A stretch of 64,000 nucleotides of DNA from JAJCYL01 sp040222875 (GCA_040222875.1 JAVKCG010000039.1:62001-126000); one strand, 5' to 3'; numbered from the stretch's first letter, positions 9,534 through 18,607 are shown. Notes: generated by a model from the letters alone, not told the origin. Made by a program: numbers and translations.

Positions 9534-11417
9534 TTATGCTGTAGGCAGGGTTATCCTGAAAGTGGTCCCAGCACCTTCCTCGCTGTCCACTTCAATTGTC
9601 CCTTTGTTCATTTGAACGAATTCATAAACAAGTTGTAAGCCTACCCCCAGTCCCTTTTCCCCAGAGGTGCCCCAACTTCTTTCTTTTGTTTGAAGGGAAA
9701 AAAGCCCTTCTAGTTTTTTTTGTGAAATACCCACCCCAGTGTCAGAGAAATTTATGGCCACATGGTTGTCTTGCTTTGCTGCGGTAATCTCAACCTCTCC
9801 TCCAGAGGAAGTAAATTTTAGGGAATTATTCAGCAGGTTACGAAAAATAGTCATCGCACTGCTTTTATCAACATAAACCTCAAGTGCTGCATCGATGGCA
9901 TGTTTGATTGTTACACTTTTGGCATTGGCCATATTTGAGTACGTTTTAACAGTTTCTTGTGTCAAATCCGCTAGTTTGAAATTTTCAGGGTTGTAAGGTA
10001 TTTGACCCTGTTGTTGCACAGCCCAATTCAATAGGTTGTCAAGCAGGTCAGTAAGGCCATCAACTGACTTATCGATATCTTCGGTGACTTCGGTCAGTTG
10101 CTCAGTATTCTTACTGGCGATGTACATTTTGATGATTTGTGAAATGCCTTTAAAGGCACTCACCGGTCCACGGAGATCGTGAGAAACAATTGAAAAGAAT
10201 TTGTCTTTGGTTTTGTTTATTTCCTCCAATTGCAGTTTCTGTTCTTCAAGAAGCTGGTTGATTTTTATTTTTTTCTGATTGTTTCGATAAAGTACAACAG
10301 CCAAAACCGCAATTAATGATAACCCAGTCACCAATCCGATTCCAATTAATTGTTGGGTCTTTTTTTGTTCATTCAAAAGGTCGACTTCCACCTGTTTTTG
10401 ATTGACCTCAAATTCAGTCCGTTGATCTGCCATTTTTCGAATCGTCTCTGCATTAATCACACTGTCTTTATATATCAGATATTGAGATTGATGTTCAAAT
10501 GCTTTTTTATAATTCCTCTGATCAGCATACAGTTCGGATAATTTGAGGTTAGCGTCCCTGATTTGTTCTTTGAAATTCTCTCTCTCGGCTATAACAAGGC
10601 TTTGGTTTGCATAATTGATAGCTCTGGTTATCTCACCCTCCAGTTGATATATGTCTGCCAGGTAAGTTTGGTAAACCGCCACCGGATATAAATCATTCAG
10701 ATTATACAGCATATCAGTAGCAACTGACATTTTGTATTCTGCTGAATCGTATTTGCCAAGTGCAGCATCAACTAAACCAAGATTGCCTATTGAGTATGCC
10801 AGCGACTCTTTATTATCTTCGGCAATTGCTAACTCACGGCACTTACGGAAATAGTACTTGGCACTGTCAAATTCGTGATTCAACCTATATACCTCTCCCA
10901 GGTTATTATAACCATCAATTATTCCTGAAATTCTATCAACTTGTAGGTCTAACTTGATTGATTCTTTCAAATAGACTTTTGCCAGGTCATAATTCTGTTG
11001 CACAATATAAATGAGTGCAATAATTTGAGTGGCAGTGGAAATATTCTTGCTGCCGCCGTCAACTTTATAAAATTCAAGTGCATTTATTGCGGCTTCTAAA
11101 GCTGCCTCGAGGTTTCCGCCTCTCCTTTCCGCATTCGCAATTCGGGTAAATGCGTTACCTATTTTTAAATTGTCTTGTAGCTTCCTTGCAAATTCTAAGG
11201 CTTGCTCAGCATGCCTTTTTTTTAGTTCAGGAGTTGAGGTATACTGAGCAAGCCTAAAATAGATGTAGTATAATGTTGTGTCATCTTCAGCCTTGGAAAT
11301 TTCCTGAAACAGGCTATCGTATTTATTCTTAATTTTCTGAGCTTCTGAAATGTTAAAAGCCAGGAAGAGGCTCAGACATAATAATGTAAAATATGTTTTA
11401 ATCAATCTTATCATCAT
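9534..11417 (-). CDS. TPR-containing sensor histidine kinase
   Basis: A membrane histidine kinase of the TPR-sensor type common in Bacteroidota. Starting at 11417 (or the next ATG at 11414) gives a signal peptide ending FNISEAQ. Residues about 30-320 are TPR-like helical pairs (SGIIDGYNNLGEVYRLN, ESLAYSIGNLGLVDAALGKY). One transmembrane helix follows (GLVTGLSLIAVLAVVLY), then a coiled coil, the H-box FFSIVSHDLRGP, the N-box IFRNLLNNSLKF, the G1 box FSDTGVGIS and the G2 box GEKGLGVGLQL. No receiver is attached. The 5' end overlaps the 3' end of the 11398-11784 gene by about 17-20 bp, suggesting translational coupling. The TPR part faces the periplasm; its ligand is unknown. Confidence 0.92.
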   Translation of the reverse strand: MMIRLIKTYFTLLCLSLFLAFNISEAQKIKNKYDSLFQEISKAEDDTTLYYIYFRLAQYTSTPELKKRHAEQALEFARKLQDNLKIGNAFTRIANAERRGGNLEAALEAAINALEFYKVDGGSKNISTATQIIALIYIVQQNYDLAKVYLKESIKLDLQVDRISGIIDGYNNLGEVYRLNHEFDSAKYYFRKCRELAIAEDNKESLAYSIGNLGLVDAALGKYDSAEYKMSVATDMLYNLNDLYPVAVYQTYLADIYQLEGEITRAINYANQSLVIAERENFKEQIRDANLKLSELYADQRNYKKAFEHQSQYLIYKDSVINAETIRKMADQRTEFEVNQKQVEVDLLNEQKKTQQLIGIGLVTGLSLIAVLAVVLYRNNQKKIKINQLLEEQKLQLEEINKTKDKFFSIVSHDLRGPVSAFKGISQIIKMYIASKNTEQLTEVTEDIDKSVDGLTDLLDNLLNWAVQQQGQIPYNPENFKLADLTQETVKTYSNMANAKSVTIKHAIDAALEVYVDKSSAMTIFRNLLNNSLKFTSSGGEVEITAAKQDNHVAINFSDTGVGISQKKLEGLFSLQTKERSWGTSGEKGLGVGLQLVYEFVQMNKGTIEVDSEEGAGTTFRITLPTA

Positions 11418-11784
11418 CAGGGCTCGGATCAACAACTGGGTCAATTGTATGAGTCACCCCGTTGCTATCGGTAAACACGATATCGTATTTTTCCTGCTCT
11501 CCTTTTTGGACATTATTTTTAATTTTTCCGCTCCAGCAAGTGTCATTGTCTTTGGATGGAACCTGACTGAAAATATTCTTATTCCCAGCTTTCGTTGCTT
11601 CACCGATTTGTGTGATCGCGGCAATTCCGCTATCCTGAGAACATTGCCAAATTACTTTGTCATTTTTCCAGGGTTTCGCTGTAACCGTATCAGGTTCAAC
11701 TGGCTGGTATTGGCCACTTTCGGTATTGCAAAATTGTAGCTGTCCAGTCTGATACTTTAAGTAGATGTAAACGTCTTTAGCCAT
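11398..11784 (-). CDS. Hypothetical 128-aa protein coupled to the TPR-histidine kinase
   Basis: I do not recognise a named family with confidence. It has no signal peptide or transmembrane segment and looks like a small all-beta domain: alternating hydrophobic strands, two Trp (KVIWQCSQ and DTCWSGKI), then GEQEKYDIVFTDSNG and a Pro/Asp-rich tail ending PSPDDDKID. The DP-x-V-D-P end resembles short beta-sandwich proteins often seen next to signalling genes in Bacteroidota, but that is only an impression. The gene precedes and overlaps the sensor kinase, so it may modulate it. Real-gene status is supported by the overlap and by normal composition; function unknown. Confidence 0.6.
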   Translation of the reverse strand: MAKDVYIYLKYQTGQLQFCNTESGQYQPVEPDTVTAKPWKNDKVIWQCSQDSGIAAITQIGEATKAGNKNIFSQVPSKDNDTCWSGKIKNNVQKGEQEKYDIVFTDSNGVTHTIDPVVDPSPDDDKID

Positions 11785-11897
11785 AGATATTAGTTATTTA
11801 AGGTTTGATGTTCAATGTAATTATAGCTGAACGAATCGAGATCATGTACGAATCGCTAAGGAATGTGGATTGGGGTTTTTGAAAATCGAAAGAAAGA

Positions 11898-12533
11898 CTA
11901 TTCTTCTTCAACAAATTTGAATGTGAAGCCTGCTGTAATACCGGCTAAGAGTTGAGCCACAAGATATATCCAAAGGTTGTCCCAACTGCTTTTCTCGATG
12001 ATTGATTGACCAAAACTCACTGTTGGGTTAAAAAATGCCCCTGAAGAATTCGCAAGTGCGTATGAACCCGCAATTACAGCAAAACCGACAGCCATGCCAT
12101 AATACGAATTGCCAGCACCTTTTTGAGATGTAAAAGCACTGAGATAAACATAACACAGTACAAAAGTTCCGATAAACTCCGCAATCAATATTTTATCCAT
12201 ATCAGGCGTGAGTGCTTGAGTATCATCAGGAAAACCTTTCATATACAGCACCAAATATGAAACTGCAATAGCGGCTGCTAACTGAATTATGATGTAAATA
12301 ATGGCATCTTTGGCTCCAATTCTTCCTCTGAGCCAAAAGGCAATAGTGACGGATGGATTATAATGGGCCCCTGAAATTGGCCCACCTGCGTACACCAGGG
12401 CTATTAGAATGGCCCCTATGCTCATAGGGGCAAACCAGAGTGGTGTGGGGTTTACAACCACCATACCTACGAAGAACATTAATAACAGCGTTCCTAAAAA
12501 TTCAACTATATAATTCCTCATGATCTTTGGCAT
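11898..12533 (-). CDS. MIP/aquaporin-family channel with altered pore motifs
   Basis: A 211-residue six-helix membrane channel of the major intrinsic protein family. Both half-helix signatures are recognisable but changed: the first NPA box is N59-P60-S61 (SGAHYNPSVT) and the second is N169-P170-T171 (SGAFFNPTVS). The Arg that normally follows the second NPA and forms the aromatic/arginine selectivity filter is Val here. The helix-1 motif EFLGTLLLMFF and the helix-4 motif EFIGTFVLCYVY fit the family. Water selectivity therefore cannot be assumed; a small neutral solute or gas is possible. It stands alone on the minus strand, divergent from the ECF sigma gene. Confidence 0.88.
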   Translation of the reverse strand: MPKIMRNYIVEFLGTLLLMFFVGMVVVNPTPLWFAPMSIGAILIALVYAGGPISGAHYNPSVTIAFWLRGRIGAKDAIIYIIIQLAAAIAVSYLVLYMKGFPDDTQALTPDMDKILIAEFIGTFVLCYVYLSAFTSQKGAGNSYYGMAVGFAVIAGSYALANSSGAFFNPTVSFGQSIIEKSSWDNLWIYLVAQLLAGITAGFTFKFVEEE

Positions 12534-12805
12534 TCAAGAGGGCGAAATTAACAATACCAAAGCTATTAAAATACCCCTGACAAGGTCAGGAAGAAACTGA
12601 ATAGGGAATTCAATGAAATTGTAACAGTACCTGCAAGGAGCATCAAGAGGTATATCAATATATCATCATTATTTTGCCAACTCATTTTTGATCGATTACT
12701 TTCTATGATATTAGTGACCACCTTATCAGATTTATTACAATTTTCTGATGCATTTTGTAATAAATAGGTTGCACACAACTACTAACCGGATGACCCGGTT
12801 AAAAA

Positions 12806-13291
12806 ATGCAAATCGACCCAAAATTCAATCAACTTATTGACGAGAATAAGCTTCTGATTCAAAAGGTATGTCGGGTTTACTCTGACAACCAGGACGATTT
12901 CCTGGATTATTATCAGGAGGTTTGTATTCAACTTTGGAGGTCAATGCAATCTTTTAGAGGTGACTCCGCTCAATCAACCTGGGTATATAGAGTTGCCATT
13001 AATACTTGCATAGGTCAGCTTAGAAAGGTTAAAAGGAAAATAGATACGACCCCGCTTGAAGGCAAGCCCTTAAATATTCCCGGTGAGGCCGACAACCCAA
13101 CAAAAGAGCGCCTGGATCTACTTTATCAATCAATTAGAAAGTTAAAAGAAACCGACCGGGCACTCATTCTTCTTTATCTGGAAGACAAGAGTTACAAAGA
13201 AATTACTGACATCATGGGCATTACAATGTCCAACGTTGGCGTAAGAATTAATAGAATAAAAGCACAGTTAAAAGGTATGATCAATGGATGA
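12806..13291 (+). CDS. ECF-type RNA polymerase sigma factor
   Basis: A 161-residue sigma-70 family protein with only regions 2 and 4. Region 2 is visible as DDFLDYYQEVCIQLWRSM and STWVYRVAINTCI, and the region 4 helix-turn-helix as KSYKEITDIMGITMSNVGVR. No region 1.1, 3 or C-terminal extension. The stop codon overlaps the start of the next gene (13284), so the two are translationally coupled. That partner is a membrane protein and is the natural candidate for its anti-sigma factor, although it does not resemble FecR or RseA. Start is the ATG at 12806. Confidence 0.93.
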   Translation: MQIDPKFNQLIDENKLLIQKVCRVYSDNQDDFLDYYQEVCIQLWRSMQSFRGDSAQSTWVYRVAINTCIGQLRKVKRKIDTTPLEGKPLNIPGEADNPTKERLDLLYQSIRKLKETDRALILLYLEDKSYKEITDIMGITMSNVGVRINRIKAQLKGMING

Positions 13292-13847
13292 TGAACTGAA
13301 ACAACTTTGGAATAAAGATACAAGTGCAGAAAATTCTGTTGTAGACATGAGTGCGATGGACAGCAACAAAAGGTCGGATTTGGTTTATCGTATCTATAAA
13401 AAGCTTCGATTTGAGCATTGGTTCAACATTGCGTTCACAATAATTTTTACTGCTTACCTGGTGTATCGGGAAAATTTCATTACAGCAACTATCGTAATGG
13501 CTATTATGCTAGTGATTATTCTGTACTATCATACTTTAATAAAGAAGGTGAAAAACCAAACATACACTGAGTCAGTGAGTGATTATGTAAAGGACATTTG
13601 TGGCCACCTGGAAAGTTTCATTAAGCATTACAAAATACTGTGCTATTTTCTAATGCCGGTAAGTATTTATGTTGGGATATCCTTAAACAATGACCTCACA
13701 ATTAGTGAAATCCTAAATTCCCCAAAACGTATTGCCATCATCATTAGTGCGATTGTTTTTACAATAGCCCTGGTACTTTTCATACTTCGAATTCTGTACG
13801 AAAAAGACGTTAAAAAATTAAGGGAGATGATAGATGAACTGAGCTAA
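13284..13847 (+). CDS. Four-helix membrane protein, candidate anti-sigma partner
   Basis: A 187-residue protein with a polar N-terminus of about 40 residues and four predicted membrane helices (near FNIAFTIIFTAYLVY, ITATIVMAIMLVIILYY, YKILCYFLMPVSIYVGI and IAIIISAIVFTIALVLF), ending in a charged helix KKLREMIDEL. It overlaps the ECF sigma gene by 8 bp, a usual arrangement for a sigma factor and its membrane regulator. I see no zinc-anti-sigma HxxxCxxC signature, so the role as anti-sigma factor rests on context only. Confidence 0.75.
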   Translation: MDDELKQLWNKDTSAENSVVDMSAMDSNKRSDLVYRIYKKLRFEHWFNIAFTIIFTAYLVYRENFITATIVMAIMLVIILYYHTLIKKVKNQTYTESVSDYVKDICGHLESFIKHYKILCYFLMPVSIYVGISLNNDLTISEILNSPKRIAIIISAIVFTIALVLFILRILYEKDVKKLREMIDELS

Positions 13848-13860
13848 ATTCAAACTGGTT

Positions 13861-13868
13861 TAAGTTTG
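13861..13868 (+). promoter_or_regulatory. Candidate -7 element for the miaE-type gene
   Basis: TAAGTTTG fits TAnnTTTG and lies 25 bp before the ATG at 13894. No convincing -33 element was found, so this is a weak call. Confidence 0.3.
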
Positions 13869-13893
13869 TATTTAGATTTTCTATAAACTACAA

Positions 13894-14487
13894 ATGCACA
13901 AAACCACTCTCGGATTAAACTTGCCAACAGATCCTCGTTGGAGCAATATAGCAGAAAAAAACATCGAAGATATTTTAGTTGACCATGCTTATTGTGAACA
14001 AAAAGCTGCTTCATCATGCATTTCATTAATTGTTCAATATCCGGATAAAAATCGGTTAATTGAAGTATTGACCCCTGTTGTTGCAGAAGAATGGAGCCAT
14101 TTTGAAAGAGTCATTGAACAGCTGAAAAAGAGAGGCCTTCAACTAGGTCATCAACGCAAAGATGAATATGTGATCGAACTAAATGGCTTGATCAAAAAAG
14201 GCGGTAGCCGAGAACAGCAGTTAGTTGAAAAATTACTTGTTAACGCTATGATAGAGGCAAGAAGTTGCGAAAGGTTTAAGCTATTGTCTGAACAAATTGC
14301 TGATGTTGAATTAAAGAAGTTCTATTACGAATTGATGGTCTCGGAGGCGGGGCACTACGCCAACTTTATTGAATTGGCCGAAGAGTACATGCCAAAAGAG
14401 TATGTAAGCAAAAGGTGGGCAGAGTTCTTGAAAGACGAGGCCGAGATTATCGAGAACCTGGAAGTTCGAGATGATAGATTTCATTAG
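13894..14487 (+). CDS. miaE: tRNA-(ms2io6A)-hydroxylase-like diiron protein (MiaE family)
   Basis: A 197-residue ferritin-like four-helix diiron protein matching the MiaE family, which hydroxylates the isopentenyl side chain of ms2i6A at position 37 of tRNA. Diiron ligand candidates are in the helices ILVDHAYCEQKAASS, VVAEEWSHFERV, MIEARSCERF and MVSEAGHYANF, giving the expected E/ExxH pairs. Length is normal. The gene is convergent with the tRNA methyltransferase at 14497-15204 (9 bp apart), so two tRNA-modification genes abut here, although on opposite strands. The substrate could be i6A rather than ms2i6A in this clade. Confidence 0.9.
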   Translation: MHKTTLGLNLPTDPRWSNIAEKNIEDILVDHAYCEQKAASSCISLIVQYPDKNRLIEVLTPVVAEEWSHFERVIEQLKKRGLQLGHQRKDEYVIELNGLIKKGGSREQQLVEKLLVNAMIEARSCERFKLLSEQIADVELKKFYYELMVSEAGHYANFIELAEEYMPKEYVSKRWAEFLKDEAEIIENLEVRDDRFH

Positions 14488-14496
14488 GTTGTCGGC

Positions 14497-15204
14497 TTAC
14501 TTTTTCAATATGCGGTCAATATATTTAGTAAGGGCAAGTAATAATCTGATGTCATCAGCACCGGCTGTCATTAACCTATCTTTCAGGCGTTGATACAAGC
14601 TTGGCTGCGCTGTTACACCAAGCTTATCAAGCATCTCCACAGCTTTGGTTTTAACAGCCTTTTGCTCCACAGATGAAATAATTTCAATATGACCGTTAGA
14701 TGATTCTATGTTAAACTTTGAGAGCTCATAAGCATATATCAAAACCGCTTGCGCCAGGTTCAGTGATGGGTAGGTGGTGACCAACGGAATCGTACTGACC
14801 AGATCACATAAATCCAACTGCTCTTTTGTTAAACCATGCTCTTCACTACCGAATACAATTGCCACTTTTTTTAGGGCCCCGGTTTTCTGGCTAATCAGTT
14901 CATGAAGTTCAGTGGCTTCAAAGATGTCGTGTCTCGAAATTCGCTTTTTGGCACTTGTACCAATTGACAGGTCAATGTCAGTGAGTGCGTCATTCAATGA
15001 GCTGTACTTTTTTGCAGATTTCAAAACATCCTGCGATGCGTATGCTGAAGAAAATGCCTTTTCCGAATCGCAACCGGAACAATTGACCAGACGAAGTGAA
15101 TTAAACCCAAGGGTTTTAATCCCGCGGGTAGCTAAGCCAACATTTTCCGGTCTTGCCGCCTCAACTAAAACAAAGATGATCTCAATTTTATTTGAGGCTC
15201 TCAT
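14497..15204 (-). CDS. trmJ: TrmJ-like tRNA 2'-O-methyltransferase (SPOUT family)
   Basis: SAM-dependent RNA 2'-O-ribose methyltransferase of the TrmH/SpoU branch, most like TrmJ, which acts at nucleotide 32 of several tRNAs. Motif 1 is seen as VEAARPENVGLATRGIKTLG, motif 2 as IVFGSEEHGLTKEQLDLCD and motif 3 with the trefoil knot as TIPLVTTYPSLNLAQAV. A C-terminal helical extension of about 60 residues is typical of TrmJ. Length 235, normal. It follows the MFS gene by 63 bp on the same strand and might be read through from it, but functionally it is unrelated. Confidence 0.9.
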   Translation of the reverse strand: MRASNKIEIIFVLVEAARPENVGLATRGIKTLGFNSLRLVNCSGCDSEKAFSSAYASQDVLKSAKKYSSLNDALTDIDLSIGTSAKKRISRHDIFEATELHELISQKTGALKKVAIVFGSEEHGLTKEQLDLCDLVSTIPLVTTYPSLNLAQAVLIYAYELSKFNIESSNGHIEIISSVEQKAVKTKAVEMLDKLGVTAQPSLYQRLKDRLMTAGADDIRLLLALTKYIDRILKK

Positions 15205-15267
15205 GTATAATCCCTAAGCAATGCGTAAAGAAAATATGTCATTAAACAGTTTTGCGTCAAGGTTCAG

Positions 15268-16728
15268 CTACAGTTTTAATTCGCCTTTTACCGGCGGCGC
15301 AGTTTTCAATCGAATGGCTAGAATACCTGCAATTATGAAAAACACACCGCCAAAAAGAATGGCATTTACAGCATTATTGTCCAGTAGATTTTTGATGATT
15401 AATCCGAAGGTTACCGTTTGTATAAGCATTGGGATAACAATCATCATGTTTACAATTCCCATGTAAACTCCTCGTCGCTCTTCAGAAATTACCCGCGATA
15501 CCATGGCATAAGGTATACCCATCATCGCAGCCCAACCAATACCGAAAAGGATCATGGGTATCAATAAGGCAAATTCGTTTTTAATAAAGGGCATACTCAA
15601 TAGAGCTACGCCTGTTAGTATAAGGCTCATCACATATACAATTTTTGAACTGTATTTTATAGCCAACGGAACAAGCCCCAATGCCACGATCATTGTGACC
15701 AGGTTATAGGTGCCATTCATTAGGCCAGTTTGAGCAAGTGCTTGTTCTGATAAAACTTGAATATTTTGGGCAAAAGAAAGATCTGCAGGGCTGAGCTCAC
15801 TACCCGATTTACATGCAGCCATTATACCTTCAAATTTTTGGGTATCGGCATTGCTGATACCAAAAAGGCTGGTTCTCAACATTGGAGTAATAAATTGCCA
15901 ATAGCAGAACAAGGCGTACCATTGAAAAAAGTACACCGCAGACAACTGCCACATGAGCTTAGGCATGTCTCCAATCGCCTGGTAAATTTCTTTTAATGGG
16001 TGAAAAATCCGTTCAATGAAGGGTTGCTTCTTATGCTCTATCAAATCCTTAAGTTCCTCCTCTGTCGGCGGTATTTCGGGTGTTTTCCAAATTGACCATA
16101 GAATGGTTGTGACCGAGGCAAGCGCTCCCAAAAAGAATGAGTAATACACCCATTTAGGAATTGCAGTCACTGCTTCTGCTTCAGTGCTACAAAGCCCTGT
16201 ATCGCCTGGGGTCACACTGAACCAATCCTGAAAAAGAAAAAGAGAGAAATTAGCAATGGTTATTCCTGCCCCAACAAACAGGCTTTGCATTTGGTAACCG
16301 AACGTAAGCTGCGTATCATTCAGTTTATCTCCAACAAAAGCCCTGTAAGGCTCCATTGCTGTATTATTTGCTGCATCCAAGACCCACAGAAGACCAACAG
16401 CAAACCATAAACTAGGGCTGAACGGGAAGGCTAAAAGACATAGACTTCCGGAAATCGCACCTATCAAAAAAAATGGTTTTCTTCTTCCTCCCCATTTAGG
16501 CAACCAGGTTTTATCTGAAATTGCCCCAATTAAAGGCTGAATCAGCAAACCTGTTACTGGACCGGCCAGGTTCAATAAAGGAAGTTCATCATGTGCAGCA
16601 CCCAAAAAAGAAAATATTGGGTTTACAGCAGTTTGTTGAAGGCCGAAACTGAACTGGATTCCGAAGAAACCAACATTCATATTCCAGATTTGCCAAAATG
16701 AAAGGTTAGGTTTTTTTAATAAAGGCAT
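15268..16728 (-). CDS. MFS sugar transporter, SLC45/GPH (sucrose-transporter-like) type
   Basis: A 486-residue inner-membrane transporter with about 12 helices. The N-terminus NMNVGFFGIQFSFGLQQT and the loop ISDKTWLPKWGGRRKPF are signatures of the SLC45/GPH-like sugar-cation symporters, and RRGVYMGIVNMMIVIPM is the matching loop in the second half. It lies 20 bp downstream of the GH13 alpha-glucosidase gene on the same strand, so an oligosaccharide hydrolysed by that enzyme (isomaltose or maltose type) is the likely substrate. Proton symport is the family rule; this is inferred, not shown. Confidence 0.87.
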   Translation of the reverse strand: MPLLKKPNLSFWQIWNMNVGFFGIQFSFGLQQTAVNPIFSFLGAAHDELPLLNLAGPVTGLLIQPLIGAISDKTWLPKWGGRRKPFFLIGAISGSLCLLAFPFSPSLWFAVGLLWVLDAANNTAMEPYRAFVGDKLNDTQLTFGYQMQSLFVGAGITIANFSLFLFQDWFSVTPGDTGLCSTEAEAVTAIPKWVYYSFFLGALASVTTILWSIWKTPEIPPTEEELKDLIEHKKQPFIERIFHPLKEIYQAIGDMPKLMWQLSAVYFFQWYALFCYWQFITPMLRTSLFGISNADTQKFEGIMAACKSGSELSPADLSFAQNIQVLSEQALAQTGLMNGTYNLVTMIVALGLVPLAIKYSSKIVYVMSLILTGVALLSMPFIKNEFALLIPMILFGIGWAAMMGIPYAMVSRVISEERRGVYMGIVNMMIVIPMLIQTVTFGLIIKNLLDNNAVNAILFGGVFFIIAGILAIRLKTAPPVKGELKL

Positions 16729-16748
16729 TTATTTGGTGTTTGCGTTGG

Positions 16749-18413
16749 TTAAGGTTCTATCTCAAAAATCACTGCCTCGAAAGGATGCAATTTCATTTGG
16801 TTCTTTTCAATAGCTGGTTGTTCGTCGTAGTTGCCAATCTTCCACATAAACGAGTCACCATCTATCGGTGGCGGTATCATAAAATCTGTTTGATCTTCAC
16901 TAAAGCTAAGGATAACTACCATCTTTTGGCCCTCCAGTTCCCTGCTGAAGGCAAAAACGTCTTCATTCGGATAGTCAATCACTTCTAATTCCCCATAAAT
17001 CATTACCTCACTTTTCTTTCTGAAGGCTATCATAGCTTTATAGTATTCAAAGATCGAACCCCGCTTGCCAACTTCTGAACCCACATTGATCTCAGAGTAA
17101 TTCGGGTTAACTGCCAACCATGGGTTGGCATCCGAAAAACCACCATTTTTGGATTGGTTCCATTGCATAGGGGTTCTTGCATGGTCACGGGTAAACTCCA
17201 GGAAATGCTGCAGGTTAGCAGTGCCTTCCTCTTTTCTAATCTTGTAGGTGTTCACACTTTGGATGTCCTGGCATTCATCCATAGACTTGAAAGGATAGTT
17301 CACCATTCCAATTTCATCCCCCTGATAGATGTATGGGGTACCCCTCAGGCTGAGTAGCAGCGTGGCAAACATCTTGGCGCAAGGCTCCCGATGGTTTGTG
17401 TCATTCCCAAATCTTGACAGAAACCTTGGGAAATCATGATTACCAAGATAAATACTGTTCCACCCGCGATTGCCTAATATTTTGTCCCACTTAATGAATA
17501 TGCCTTTAAATTCAGTGAGGTTCCATGAACGTTTTTTGTAGAAATCGCCAGGGTCCCGATCGAGGAACATATGATCAAAATGAAAGATCATGTTGAGCTC
17601 ATTCTTGTCGCAACCTACATAATCGTTGGCCTCGAAAAGTTGAACTCCAATGCCCTCCCCAACCGTCATCATGTCATAATTCTCCATTACCTCTTTGTTC
17701 ATCTCCTGAAGAAATTCATGGATTCTCGGCCCTGAAGCATAAAACACCGGAAAGTTGCCATCATAATCCTCTGGAAAGTCAGGGTAACTTGTGTCTTTTG
17801 AGATCAAAGGGATCACATCCATTCGGAAACCGTCAATGCCTTTATCAAGCCAGAACTTCATAGCCTTATAGACCTCCTGCCTAACTTTCGGGTTTTCCCA
17901 ATTTAAATCTGGTTGCTTTTTGCTGAATAAATGGAGGTAGTATTCGTTGGTGATCTCGTCAAATTGCCAGGCACTACCACCAAAAAATGACACCCAATCA
18001 TTTGGAGGCCCTCCATTTTTTGGAGGTTGCCAGATGTAATAATCCCTGTAGTTGTTATCCTTCGATTTACAGGATTGTTGAAACCAATCATGTTCATTTG
18101 ATGAGTGGTTCACCACCAAATCCATGATGAGCCTTAAATCCTTTTTTTTGATTTCGGCCAACAATCGATCAAAGTCATCCATCGTACCGAACTCGTCCAT
18201 GATATTGCGGTAATCGCTGATATCATAGCCATTGTCATCGTTCGGGGATTTATATACTGGGCACAACCAAATGATTGTGATACCGAGGTCTTTCAGATAA
18301 TCCAACTTCTCAATAATCCCATTAATATCACCTATTCCATCGCCGTTTGAGTCTTTGAAACTCCGGGGGTAAATCTGATAAACTACTCCTTCTTTCCACC
18401 AAGTTTTCTTCAT
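16749..18413 (-). CDS. GH13 alpha-glucosidase, oligo-1,6-glucosidase-like
   Basis: A 554-residue cytoplasmic (no signal peptide) GH13 enzyme releasing glucose from short alpha-glucans. Conserved regions: LIMDLVVNHSS, GFRMDV (nucleophile D199), VGEG (acid/base E253) and YLGNHDFPR (transition-state stabiliser D327). Numbering almost coincides with the Bacillus oligo-1,6-glucosidase. The residue after the nucleophile is V200; in characterised relatives Val there favours alpha-1,6 links and Thr favours alpha-1,4, so isomaltose-type substrates are predicted. It is the first gene of a pair with the MFS transporter (20 bp gap). Start ATG at 18413 gives the standard N-terminus WWKEGVVYQIYPRSF. Confidence 0.93.
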   Translation of the reverse strand: MKKTWWKEGVVYQIYPRSFKDSNGDGIGDINGIIEKLDYLKDLGITIIWLCPVYKSPNDDNGYDISDYRNIMDEFGTMDDFDRLLAEIKKKDLRLIMDLVVNHSSNEHDWFQQSCKSKDNNYRDYYIWQPPKNGGPPNDWVSFFGGSAWQFDEITNEYYLHLFSKKQPDLNWENPKVRQEVYKAMKFWLDKGIDGFRMDVIPLISKDTSYPDFPEDYDGNFPVFYASGPRIHEFLQEMNKEVMENYDMMTVGEGIGVQLFEANDYVGCDKNELNMIFHFDHMFLDRDPGDFYKKRSWNLTEFKGIFIKWDKILGNRGWNSIYLGNHDFPRFLSRFGNDTNHREPCAKMFATLLLSLRGTPYIYQGDEIGMVNYPFKSMDECQDIQSVNTYKIRKEEGTANLQHFLEFTRDHARTPMQWNQSKNGGFSDANPWLAVNPNYSEINVGSEVGKRGSIFEYYKAMIAFRKKSEVMIYGELEVIDYPNEDVFAFSRELEGQKMVVILSFSEDQTDFMIPPPIDGDSFMWKIGNYDEQPAIEKNQMKLHPFEAVIFEIEP

Positions 18414-18607
18414 GCGATGGCTCCTTTTACCTTCAATCTTGTTCCGAATTAACTAACTATAATAAGTGCCAAAAATTAAAGCCGCAAGCTTACATACAGG
18501 TGTATTCTTAGCATTTAGCTATGCAACCGATTGAAAAGAAAATCAGCGGAAATTCATTTATAAAAAAATTTCAATAATCTGTAAAATGACTTGATAGTAG
18601 TCATAAT

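Noticed and set aside
12566..12778. A 70-codon minus-strand frame upstream of the aquaporin with a hydrophobic C-terminal half
   Set aside because: It fills the divergent promoter region, has low-complexity Asn/Ser-rich composition in its first half, and no start context or neighbour supports it.
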